Source of the DNA: Terriglobia bacterium
Lineage (GTDB): Bacteria; Acidobacteriota; Terriglobia; Bryobacterales; Bryobacteraceae
DNA length: 64,000 nucleotides
NCBI GenBank assembly: GCA_020073345.1
Contig: JAIQFI010000001.1
Coordinates: forward strand, 248,001-312,000
Reading direction: 5' to 3'
Shown one piece after another: positions 42,066 through 49,767 of this stretch. The translations under genes were made by a program, and so were the position numbers. The notes under the pieces were generated by a model. It was not told where the DNA came from. It saw only the letters and a program-made list of their open reading frames with translations, and ran no database searches. The number at the start of each line of letters is the position of its first letter. Position 1 is the first letter of the stretch.

Positions 42066-42458
42066 ATGGCGATGGGAATCAAGAGAAGCACAGCCGACAT
42101 CAACGTCACGCCGATGATCGACGTGCTACTGGTACTGCTGATCATCTTCATGGTCGTCCTGCCCGAGCGTTCCGTGGGGCTCGATGTGCAGGTGCCGCCG
42201 CAAACTGACGATCAAGTGCACCCGCTTCCGACCCGGAACATTGTTCTCACGGTGCTCGGCGGAGGCAAGGTGCGGCTGGACCAAGCGGATCTAAATGTCG
42301 CCGATCTGCCGGACCGGCTCCGCTGGCTCCAGGTACGGTACACGGCTGGCGTCGCATTCGTGAAGGGAGAGAACGAGCTCGACTTCGCCCAGGTGGCGGA
42401 GGTGATCGACGTCGCCAAGGGCGCCGGGTGGAAAAGAATCAGCCTGATGCCGAAGTGA
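42066..42458 (+). CDS. exbD: ExbD/TolR family protein
   Basis: A 130-residue inner-membrane protein with a short cytoplasmic N-terminus, one transmembrane helix (about 18-36, IDVLLVLLIIFMVVLPERS) and a periplasmic domain of the ExbD/TolR type. The helix carries the conserved Asp of the proton channel (P-M-I-D-V-L-L-V). It normally works with ExbB (MotA/TolQ-type) and TonB to energise outer-membrane receptors, or with Tol-Pal. No exbB, tonB or tolQ is adjacent, so the partners must be elsewhere. It follows the methyltransferase-like gene by about 51 bases. Confidence 0.88.
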   Translation: MAMGIKRSTADINVTPMIDVLLVLLIIFMVVLPERSVGLDVQVPPQTDDQVHPLPTRNIVLTVLGGGKVRLDQADLNVADLPDRLRWLQVRYTAGVAFVKGENELDFAQVAEVIDVAKGAGWKRISLMPK

Positions 42459-42476
42459 AGAATCCTGTCAACACTC

Positions 42477-42519
42477 ACGGAAATCAGCACTTCAGGGGTG
42501 TCTTCCTGCTAATTTCCGT
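42477..42519. promoter_or_regulatory. 13-bp inverted repeat upstream of transmembrane regulator
   Basis: Arms 42477-42489 and 42507-42519 match in 12 of 13 pairs around a 17-base spacer. It begins 18 bases after the exbD stop and ends about 50 bases before the regulator's ATG. No T-run follows, so it resembles an operator or RNA structure more than a terminator. Confidence 0.5.
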
Positions 42520-42569
42520 TGCCTGACACCATCCATGACCGTATTCTTGGTGAACAAGGAGCGATCACG

Positions 42570-44573
42570 ATGAGTCTTCAGAAAGCCAACCGAAACACTC
42601 CGCAGCAAGACCAGGGTACTCCGGCGAGGCTGGAGTCGTGGAAGGAGATCGCAGCTTACCTCCAACGCGACGCCAAAACGGCGCGCAAGTGGGAAAAGGA
42701 AGAGGGACTGCCCATCCACCGGCACACCCACAAAAGCCGGAGCAGCGTCTATGCCTACCCCAGCGAGATCGATACTTGGCGGACGACGCGAAAAGTTGTC
42801 GCCGAGCCGGTTGCGAGGCCGTTGTGGAAAATCCCTGCCTTCGCGGTTACGATGTTGCTGAGCCTGGTGATGGTCGGTAACGGCGTTCGGCCGCAGTCGG
42901 CCGAGGCGCAGCAGGGCCAGACGCGGACGCTGGTTTGCTCGGGTGCGGACTGCGACGGCTGGATCTCGCCGGACGGCAAATCCTTGCTCGCAGTCGTGAA
43001 CGGCGACTTGGTTCTTCGGGAGATGGCTACTAATAAAATTCGTCGTCTTGCAGACGCGGCGGGGGTCACGCTTTGTTGCGCCCCTTTTTCGCCTGACGGA
43101 TCGCGTGTGGCATACAGCCGCTATGCCGCGGCGGCCACTCTGGATAAGCCTGGGGCCGCGGAGCTGATCGTCTCCAGCGCTGACGGAACCAAGGCTCGCA
43201 TGGTTCACGGCGACGCAATCGCCCGAGGCTGGTCGGCGGACGGGAAAAGGCTGCTCATCGGACAATCCGAGGCGGGCCAGCCTCCTTACCTTGCGTGGCT
43301 GGATATCGGCACCGGCGCCATTCAGAAGTTGGCGACATTCGCCAATTGGTATCTCGCCAAGGTTTCGCCGGACGGCAGGTACATCGCGTGGGGCGCCACC
43401 AAGGATGATAAGTCGGAAAACGTCTACATCATGGCGAGCGATGGCTCTGGCGAGACTGTCGTTTCGCCCAGCGCCTCGGAACAGGTACCCGTAGAGTGGA
43501 CGGTCGATGGAAAGTATCTCGTATTCGCCCAAGTCGGAACAACGGTTGATCTGTGGATGGCGCGAATCACCGGCGGCAAGCCCCAAGGCAGCGCAACCAA
43601 TACTCATGTAACGTTGCAGAAGGGTGTGAGTCTGAGGGGCGTTGACCGCTCTGGAGCCATCTACTATCGGACGCTCTCAAGCACGAGTGACATTTATACC
43701 GCTACGATGCACCCGGCGACGGGAAAGGTCACTTCCGCGCCGGTTCCGGTGCGGGTGAACCGAACGGGAGGAAACGTGTTGCCACGCTGGGCTCCGGATT
43801 CCCGGCGGCTGGCCTACTATTGGGCTGACCCTCGTACTTCGGGACCAAGTAGTCTTCGGGAATTGTTTGTCTACTCATTCGACTCCGGCAAGGAGGAGCG
43901 GATCGCCACACAGGCCAAGCTTGCTACGGGCGGGATTTGCTGGAGCCGTGATGGTAAGTCGATCTTGTTCAACAATGCGGACACTTCCAGGCAACCACAA
44001 CCCGCTCGGTATACTCTCGGCACGAACCAGATTACGCCGCTTTTCCCAAGTGCCACACCTTTCCTCATAAGAAGTTGCGCATCCGAACTAACTGCAGGCT
44101 TTGACGAGACCGGGATCAAAGTGCGCAGCGTATCGAACGGCTCTGAGAAGCAGATTCACCAGTTCGGTCCAAACCCCGGCGTTGTGCTTCCCGTTCTTTC
44201 CCACGACGGCCGAAGCGTGGCATTTGTGTCGGCGAGCGCAGGAGCTTCTATGCTTCGCATGATCTCCAGCGACGGCGGAGCAGTGCGAGACCTGGCCAGT
44301 GCGAACGCGCCCACGGAATTCCAAACGTTGTGGGGTGCAGCGTGGTCGCCGGATGACCGCTTTATCTACTTCGCCCGTCGGCCGGACGGCAAGTCTCCGT
44401 ACGAGCTGGTTCGCGTCCCCGCCGCGGGCGGGACGCCTGAAAGCATGGGCCTGAAAGTCGAGGACTTGCGAGACCTCGATATCGCTCCGGATGGAAAACA
44501 CATTGCCTTCTCGATCGGCGACGTCAATCGCCCCGAGATCTGGGCGATCCAGAAGTTCCTGCCGGGGAAGTAG
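42570..44573 (+). CDS. Transmembrane HTH regulator with periplasmic PD40 propeller
   Basis: A 667-residue CadC/ToxR-like one-component regulator. AAGGAG lies eight bases before the ATG at 42570. Residues 15-75 (SWKEIAAYLQRDAKTARKWEKEEGLPIHRH, then YAYPSEIDTWR) form a helix-turn-helix domain of the MerR/Xis-like type found in acidobacterial regulators. A transmembrane helix follows at about residues 88-106 (WKIPAFAVTMLLSLVMVGN). The remainder is a PD40-type propeller with SPDG, SADGKR and APDSRR motifs. Sensing in the periplasm and DNA binding in the cytoplasm are inferred from this layout. A long inverted repeat just upstream may be its own operator. It converges with the PQQ dehydrogenase gene. 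Confidence 0.82.
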   Translation: MSLQKANRNTPQQDQGTPARLESWKEIAAYLQRDAKTARKWEKEEGLPIHRHTHKSRSSVYAYPSEIDTWRTTRKVVAEPVARPLWKIPAFAVTMLLSLVMVGNGVRPQSAEAQQGQTRTLVCSGADCDGWISPDGKSLLAVVNGDLVLREMATNKIRRLADAAGVTLCCAPFSPDGSRVAYSRYAAAATLDKPGAAELIVSSADGTKARMVHGDAIARGWSADGKRLLIGQSEAGQPPYLAWLDIGTGAIQKLATFANWYLAKVSPDGRYIAWGATKDDKSENVYIMASDGSGETVVSPSASEQVPVEWTVDGKYLVFAQVGTTVDLWMARITGGKPQGSATNTHVTLQKGVSLRGVDRSGAIYYRTLSSTSDIYTATMHPATGKVTSAPVPVRVNRTGGNVLPRWAPDSRRLAYYWADPRTSGPSSLRELFVYSFDSGKEERIATQAKLATGGICWSRDGKSILFNNADTSRQPQPARYTLGTNQITPLFPSATPFLIRSCASELTAGFDETGIKVRSVSNGSEKQIHQFGPNPGVVLPVLSHDGRSVAFVSASAGASMLRMISSDGGAVRDLASANAPTEFQTLWGAAWSPDDRFIYFARRPDGKSPYELVRVPAAGGTPESMGLKVEDLRDLDIAPDGKHIAFSIGDVNRPEIWAIQKFLPGK

Positions 44574-44577
44574 CGAT

Positions 44578-46509
44578 CTACTTCTTCGGCAGCGCGAACG
44601 CCAGATATCCGCCCGGACCCGGCGGAAGCGCTTTGGCGCTGGCGGCCCGCGGAGGGGTCTGCCCCGCCCCGCCGACCGGAATGACCACGTACTCGCGGCC
44701 GCCGGTCTCGTACACTGCGGGGACGCCATCGGAGCCCGCCGGCAGGTTATATTCCCAGATCACCTTGCCGTTGTCCTGATCGTAAGCGCGGAACTTGCGG
44801 TCTGACGACGTCGCGACGAAAATCACGCCGCCGGCCGTGACGACGACTCCTCCCCGCGGGAAGTGCGCACCCGTGGGCGGATCTTGCGGCACTCCCACGA
44901 CACCGCCATTCGGCACCTGCCACTTGATCGTGCCGGTATTCAGGTCGATGGCGGTGAGTTGCGACCAGGGCGGTCCAATGGCCGAAAGTCCGTTGCTCGG
45001 CTGCATCATGAAATCGTAAGGAGCGTTGTACGGTGTGAAATCGTGCTGCGGCGGTGGAGGAGGCGGCGTGGCCGGCGTCTCGGGACCAGGACCTTTTCCT
45101 TTGCCGGGGCCGCCTCGTCCGCCACGCGGAGGCCCCGGGAGTCTCAGCGTCAGCCCCATCGGCAATTCTTTCGAGACGATGTAGATCATCCCTTTGGTGG
45201 GATCGACGCCCGAGCTGCCCCAGTTCGCGCCGCCGTTGTTGCCCGGTATCTGCACGGTGCCCTTCAGGCTGGGCGGCGTGAACAAACCCTCGTTGCGCCA
45301 GGTCTGCAGCATCTCGCGCACTTTGGCTTTCTCCTCATCGGAGATGTACGGATTGATGTCCTTTTCGGTGAAAGATTGTCTGGCGAAAGCCGGAGGCTTT
45401 GTAGGAAAGGGCTGCGTCGGCCATGCTTCCTCACCGGGAACGTCCGATTTCGGCACCGGACGCTCCTCAATCGGCCACAGCGGCTTGCCGGTCTCACGCT
45501 CGAACACGAACAGGAAACCCTGTTTGGTCGGCTGCGCCACGACATCCACATTCTTGCCGTCGTGTTTCACCGTGAGCAGCTTCGGCGCCGTCGGCAGATC
45601 GTAATCCCACAGGTCGTGGTGGACCGTCTGGAAGTGCCACAGGCGTTTTCCGGTGCGCGCGTCCAGCGCCACGATGCTATTGCCGAAAAGATTCTGCCCG
45701 TGCCGGTCGGGTCCATAGAAATCGTAGCGAGCGGTACCGAACGGAATAAACACGATGCCGCGCTTCTCGTCGACGCTCATCTCATTCCAGTTATGCACAC
45801 CGCCGGACGTCTTCCACGCTTCCGCGGGCCAGGTTTCGTAGCCGGTTTCGCCGGGATGCGGAACGCTGTGGAAGACCCACTTGAGTTTGCCGGTGATCAC
45901 GTCGTACGCGTGGACGTCGCCGGGCGTGGCCAGATACGAATCGCCCTGATTGGCGGGCATCAGCGACATGAAAATGGTGTTTTCGAAGACGTGGCCGGGG
46001 TCGCTGCTGGACACTTGGCGAACCTCACGGTCGAGCCCATTCTTCAAGTCTGTACGGCCGTTATCGCCGAAGGACATGATGGTCTCGCCGTTGGTCGCGT
46101 TGATCGCGGTGATGGCTCCGGCGTTGGCGAAAAGCAGTCGCCGGTCCTTGCGATCCTTACTCTCCCAGTAGTTGATGCCGCGCGCCGCTCCACCGCCCTG
46201 ATGCTTCCAGATCTCCTTGCCGGTCGCGGCATCCAGGGCCACAATGGCGTTCTGCGCGCCAACATACATGGTTCCGTCGACAACCACCGGATTGAACACA
46301 GGATTGTTGCCGGACTCGTACATCCAGGCGACCTGGAGCTGCTTTACGTTGCTCTTGTTGATCTGCTTGAGCGAAGAGTATTGCGAATGATCCGAGCCCC
46401 CTCCATTGGAGTCCCAGGTAGTGAAGTTGGGGGCGTTGTCGTCGGCGGCCGCGCCGATCAGAACCAGCGCTGCAGCGACTACGGCGAGCAGAAGAAGACG
46501 GGTGCGCAT
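44578..46509 (-). CDS. PQQ-dependent dehydrogenase (glucose-dehydrogenase-like, no haem domain)
   Basis: A 643-residue exported quinoprotein. I chose the ATG at 46509, where GGAGGGG precedes and a signal peptide (MRTRLLLLAVVAAALVLIGAAA) follows; an upstream extension of 53 codons looks non-coding. The eight-bladed propeller begins at WDSNGGGSDHSQYSSLKQINKSN. It has VHHDLWDYDLP, a motif typical of glucose- and quinate-type dehydrogenases, and A-x-D-A-x-T-G-K-x-x-W repeats. There is no CxxCH or vicinal Cys pair, which separates it from the cytochrome-quinoproteins earlier in the window. A Pro/Gly-rich insertion (about 490-525) is unusual. Confidence 0.88.
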   Translation of the reverse strand: MRTRLLLLAVVAAALVLIGAAADDNAPNFTTWDSNGGGSDHSQYSSLKQINKSNVKQLQVAWMYESGNNPVFNPVVVDGTMYVGAQNAIVALDAATGKEIWKHQGGGAARGINYWESKDRKDRRLLFANAGAITAINATNGETIMSFGDNGRTDLKNGLDREVRQVSSSDPGHVFENTIFMSLMPANQGDSYLATPGDVHAYDVITGKLKWVFHSVPHPGETGYETWPAEAWKTSGGVHNWNEMSVDEKRGIVFIPFGTARYDFYGPDRHGQNLFGNSIVALDARTGKRLWHFQTVHHDLWDYDLPTAPKLLTVKHDGKNVDVVAQPTKQGFLFVFERETGKPLWPIEERPVPKSDVPGEEAWPTQPFPTKPPAFARQSFTEKDINPYISDEEKAKVREMLQTWRNEGLFTPPSLKGTVQIPGNNGGANWGSSGVDPTKGMIYIVSKELPMGLTLRLPGPPRGGRGGPGKGKGPGPETPATPPPPPPQHDFTPYNAPYDFMMQPSNGLSAIGPPWSQLTAIDLNTGTIKWQVPNGGVVGVPQDPPTGAHFPRGGVVVTAGGVIFVATSSDRKFRAYDQDNGKVIWEYNLPAGSDGVPAVYETGGREYVVIPVGGAGQTPPRAASAKALPPGPGGYLAFALPKK

Positions 46510-46553
46510 GAGAAAAGCCCCTCCCTGTCGCCGTAGTATACAATACGGAGCTT

Positions 46554-47165
46554 TTACTTCCCGGCGGTGAATCGCTTCTCGGCTTCCTGCCAGTTGACCA
46601 CGTTCCACCACGCGGCGAGGTAATCCGGCCGCCGATTCTGATACTTCAAATAGTACGCGTGCTCCCACACGTCGACGCCCAGGACCGCATGCTTGCCTTC
46701 CATCAAGGGATTATCCTGATTCGGCGTGGATGTGATCTCCAAGCCCGAACTCGTCTTAACAAGCCAAGCCCAGCCCGAGCCGAAGCGGCCCACACCCGCG
46801 GCCGAAAGTTTCTCTTTGAAGGTATCGAATGTCCCGAACGCAGCGGTGATCGCCGCGGCGAGGTTGCCCACCGGCGCGCCGCCCTTGCCCGGCCCCATGA
46901 TCTGCCAGAACATGCTGTGGTTCCAGTGCCCGCCGCCGTTGTTGCGAACCGCAGTGCGAATGTTGTCGGGCACGATCGCGCAGTTGTTGGCCAGCAGCTC
47001 CTCGATACTCTTCGACGCCAGCGCCGGCGCCGATTCCAGCGCCTTGTTGAGGTTCGTCACGTAGGCATTGTGGTGCTTGCCGTGGTGGATCTCCATGGTC
47101 ATCTTGTCGATATGCGGCTCCAGTGCATCCGGAGCATAAGGCAGTGCAGGTAGTGTAAAAGCCAT
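46554..47165 (-). CDS. sodB: Superoxide dismutase, Fe/Mn family
   Basis: A 203-residue cytosolic enzyme that disproportionates superoxide. I chose the ATG at 47165 (GAGGGAAA just upstream). Metal ligands are visible: His27 in EIHHGKHH, His83 in HWNHSMFW, and Asp165 and His169 in DVWEHAYY. Glycine-rich GGGHWNH and GKGGAP fit either Fe- or Mn-type, and the family signature is complete. The start lies 15 bases after gatA, so transcription with the amidotransferase genes is likely. Confidence 0.95.
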   Translation of the reverse strand: MAFTLPALPYAPDALEPHIDKMTMEIHHGKHHNAYVTNLNKALESAPALASKSIEELLANNCAIVPDNIRTAVRNNGGGHWNHSMFWQIMGPGKGGAPVGNLAAAITAAFGTFDTFKEKLSAAGVGRFGSGWAWLVKTSSGLEITSTPNQDNPLMEGKHAVLGVDVWEHAYYLKYQNRRPDYLAAWWNVVNWQEAEKRFTAGK

Positions 47166-47179
47166 AGTCTGATTTTCCC

Positions 47180-48607
47180 TCAAGTTGTAGATGCGCGTTC
47201 AAAGGTGTCCGCTACACGAAACATCGCCGTCTCATTGAAGTGATTGGCGATGACTTGCAACCCCACCGGCAATCCCTCCGGAGTCTTGCCCGCAGGAACG
47301 CTCATGCAGGGGACCCCTGCCAGGTCTCCTGTCACAGTGTAGATATCGGAGAGATACATTGCCGTCGGATCGTCGACCTTCTCGCCCAGCTTGAATGCCG
47401 GGAAGGGCGATACCGGACCGACGATCGCGTCCACCTGCCCGAAGGCCTGCGCGTAGTCGCGAGCCACCAGCGCCCGCACCTTCTGCGCTTTCAGATAGTA
47501 CGCATCGTAATAGCCGGCGCTCAGCACGTAGGTTCCCAGCATGATCCGGCGCTTGCACTCCGCGCCGAACCCCTCGTCGCGCGTTTGGCGATACATCTCC
47601 TGTAAAGTCCCTGCGGCCTCGGACCGGCGGGTATAGCGCACGCCGTCATAACGCGCCAGGTTCGAGCTCGCCTCCGCCGTGCAGATGATGTAGTAGCACC
47701 CCACCGCGAAGGGAGTGTGCGGCAGGCGGATCTCGCGGATCTCGCATCCGAGTTTCTGGAGCGTCTGAATGGCCGCCTGAATCACGTCGCCCGTGCCGCT
47801 CGCGAGCCCGTCGAAAAATTCCTTGGGCACGCCGATTTTCATGCCGCGAATATTTCCGTCGAGTGCCGCCACATAATCCGGAACCGGGGCGAATGCTGAA
47901 GTCGAATCCATTTCGTCGCGCCCCGCCATCACCTGCAGCAGCCGCGCGGAATCCCGCACCTTGCGTGAAAACGGCCCGATATGGTCGAGCGAGCTGGCGA
48001 ACGCCGTCAGCCCGTAGCGCGATACACGTCCATAGGTCGGCGTCACGCCCGTCACGCCGCAGAACGACGCCGGCTGCCGGATCGACCCGCCGGTATCGGA
48101 TCCCAGCGACAGCACTGCCGTCCCCTGCGCTACAACGGCCGCCGATCCACCGCTCGATCCTCCCGGCACGCGATCCAGCGCAACAGGATTCCGCACCGGT
48201 CCGAACGCCGAATTCTCGTTCGAAGATCCCATCGCGAACTCGTCGCAATTGGTCTTGCCGATGATCACGCCGCCCGCTTGTTCGATACGAATCACGGCAG
48301 TTGCGTCATACGGCGGAATGTAGTTCTCGAGCAGCCTCGACGCGCAGGTGGTGCGCAGCCCGCGCGTGAGAATCACGTCTTTAATAGCGATGGGCACGCC
48401 CGCGAGCGGCCCCGGATCCTGGCCCGCCGCGATCTTGTGATCCACGGCCCGCGCCGCGGCCAGCGCCCTTTCGGGCGCAAACGTCAAATAGGCATTCGTC
48501 GTGGGATTCTCAGCTTCCGCGAACTTGAGCGCTTCGCGCGCGATCTCCTCCGCGCTGACTTTCTTGGCAAGCAGCTCGGCCCGAATCGAATCGACGGTCT
48601 GACTCAC
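47180..48607 (-). CDS. gatA: Asp/Glu-tRNA amidotransferase subunit A
   Basis: A 475-residue amidase that releases ammonia from glutamine for transamidation of Glu-tRNA(Gln) or Asp-tRNA(Asn) within GatCAB. The catalytic triad is present as Lys76 (VPIAIKDVI), cis-Ser151 in GGSSGGS and Ser175 in DTGGSIRQP, with spacing identical to that known in GatA. The GTG start overlaps the gatC stop (GTGA), so translation is coupled. gatB is not in the window. Length is normal. Confidence 0.96.
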   Translation of the reverse strand: MSQTVDSIRAELLAKKVSAEEIAREALKFAEAENPTTNAYLTFAPERALAAARAVDHKIAAGQDPGPLAGVPIAIKDVILTRGLRTTCASRLLENYIPPYDATAVIRIEQAGGVIIGKTNCDEFAMGSSNENSAFGPVRNPVALDRVPGGSSGGSAAVVAQGTAVLSLGSDTGGSIRQPASFCGVTGVTPTYGRVSRYGLTAFASSLDHIGPFSRKVRDSARLLQVMAGRDEMDSTSAFAPVPDYVAALDGNIRGMKIGVPKEFFDGLASGTGDVIQAAIQTLQKLGCEIREIRLPHTPFAVGCYYIICTAEASSNLARYDGVRYTRRSEAAGTLQEMYRQTRDEGFGAECKRRIMLGTYVLSAGYYDAYYLKAQKVRALVARDYAQAFGQVDAIVGPVSPFPAFKLGEKVDDPTAMYLSDIYTVTGDLAGVPCMSVPAGKTPEGLPVGLQVIANHFNETAMFRVADTFERASTT

Positions 48608-48903
48608 TTCTCGATCACCCGAGGCACCTTGAAATATCCCTGTCCGGCAACCGGAGCGTTCGCCAGCGCGTCCGCATTCCCCAGCGGCTTACGCTCGACG
48701 TCCGCGCGGAGCGTCGCCGTCTCTTCCGCGTCATAGAGGACCTGCGACATCGGCTCCACATTCGAGGTGTCCAGCTCGCTCAGCTTGTCGATGTGCGTGA
48801 GGATCCCGTCCATGTCCTGGGTCATGCGAACGATTTCGTCCTCGGTCAAAGCGAGGTTGGCCAGCTCCGCCACTCTCCGGACTTCCTGTTCGGTGATCTT
48901 CAC
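48604..48903 (-). CDS. gatC: Asp/Glu-tRNA amidotransferase subunit C
   Basis: A 99-residue subunit beginning with GTG at 48903. It stabilises GatA within the GatCAB complex. The helical N-terminus (ITEQEVRRVAELANLALTEDEI), the conserved linker (DGILTHIDKLSELDTSNVEPM) and the terminal FKVPRVIEK are all typical of GatC. The frame continues open upstream, but homology begins here and the GTG overlaps the end of the preceding gene by four bases. Confidence 0.93.
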   Translation of the reverse strand: MKITEQEVRRVAELANLALTEDEIVRMTQDMDGILTHIDKLSELDTSNVEPMSQVLYDAEETATLRADVERKPLGNADALANAPVAGQGYFKVPRVIEK

Positions 48904-49286
48904 GCGGTCCCCAGCTTCTTCGATTGCCGGTACAACATCGCCAGGACGGGGTCGGCGATGCCGTCCGTTCCGCGCCGAGCCGATACTGCGCGCTGCGGTT
49001 TTCGCCTGGGAGGCATCGGCCGGAAGTCGATCTCTGTGACCAGCTCCTCGCCCAGCGCTTCTTTCAGATTCCGCAGCAGGAAATGGCGCAGCGTGTTGAG
49101 CTGCTTCTGCCACACCATGTCTTCCACTTCCACGATCAGGGTGCCACGCACCAGCGCCGAGGCCAGCGTGTGCGCGCCGATTTTCTTCCCCGCCGCTAGT
49201 GTCCACGCCGCCCGCGCGCGTGTTTCTGGATCGGCCATCTCCGGCGACAGCTTCAGTTTTCCGATGAGACTCCCGGCGCGTTCCAT
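48900..49286 (-). CDS. DUF721/DciA-like protein
   Basis: A 128-residue protein with the DUF721 layout: an N-terminal helix, then ARAAWTLAAGKKIGAHTLASALVRGTLIVEVEDMVWQKQLNTLRHFLLRNLKEALGEE broken by the conserved Trp and L-x-x-L pattern. DciA proteins of this family assist loading of the replicative helicase DnaB in many bacteria. The Arg/Pro-rich tail is probably disordered. It overlaps gatC by four bases. The helicase role is known from relatives and inferred here. Confidence 0.82.
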   Translation of the reverse strand: MERAGSLIGKLKLSPEMADPETRARAAWTLAAGKKIGAHTLASALVRGTLIVEVEDMVWQKQLNTLRHFLLRNLKEALGEELVTEIDFRPMPPRRKPQRAVSARRGTDGIADPVLAMLYRQSKKLGTA

Positions 49287-49339
49287 GTTCGTTGCAATAC
49301 TGTGGGGGAGACTTCGATTCTACCACTAGGACCGGCGAG

Positions 49340-49672
49340 TTAGAGTGACAAAACCCGAGGCATGGTACCCTGCAGCGCCGCCCGCAGCAGATCGTCCAGA
49401 TCCGTTCCGCCGAGCAACACCCGCTCCAGCTCGACGCCCGTCCGGAACGCGTTCCGCGTCCACGTTGCGTAGACCACGTGGCCGAACAGGGTGCTGTCGG
49501 CCACCGTCAGCTTTACCAGTTCCTCCGGCCAAAGTTCGCAAGGCAGAATGAGGCAGAGGCCAGCGTCGGAAATGTCCGCGAGCGTTCCCGAAAAACTCTG
49601 TTCCTGCTTTCTAAGCCGTGTGACTTGAACGTCCAGATCGGTTATCGAGCGGGTATGTAGGCGGCGGTCCAC
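49340..49672 (-). CDS. PilZ-domain protein
   Basis: A 110-residue protein starting with GTG. The N-terminus VDRRLHTRSITDLDVQVTRL carries the RxxxR-type beginning of PilZ domains, and D-I-S-D-A-G-L-C-L matches the conserved DxSxxG motif used for cyclic di-GMP binding. The RxxxR arginines (RRLHTR) are present, so ligand binding is plausible. It heads the run leading to the DUF721 gene, with a 53-base gap, and is divergent from the permease gene. Confidence 0.8.
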   Translation of the reverse strand: MDRRLHTRSITDLDVQVTRLRKQEQSFSGTLADISDAGLCLILPCELWPEELVKLTVADSTLFGHVVYATWTRNAFRTGVELERVLLGGTDLDDLLRAALQGTMPRVLSL

Positions 49673-49767
49673 TGAACAAAACCATCGGTGGATTACGTAG
49701 GAGGCTTTAGGATCATTTCGTCTGCATTCTCCAGTCGTTCTGTAACGTAATTAGCTTGGTGAGGTAA

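Noticed and set aside
44567-44584. Palindrome GAAGTAG-CGAT-CTACTTC between two convergent genes
   Set aside because: Each arm is just a Lys-stop (AAG TAG) of the converging genes; there is no T-run and it could arise by chance, so it is not called a terminator.
49685-49755. ATTACGT ... ACGTAAT dyad in the PilZ/permease divergent gap
   Set aside because: Arms are short and about 46 bases apart, so chance occurrence is likely.
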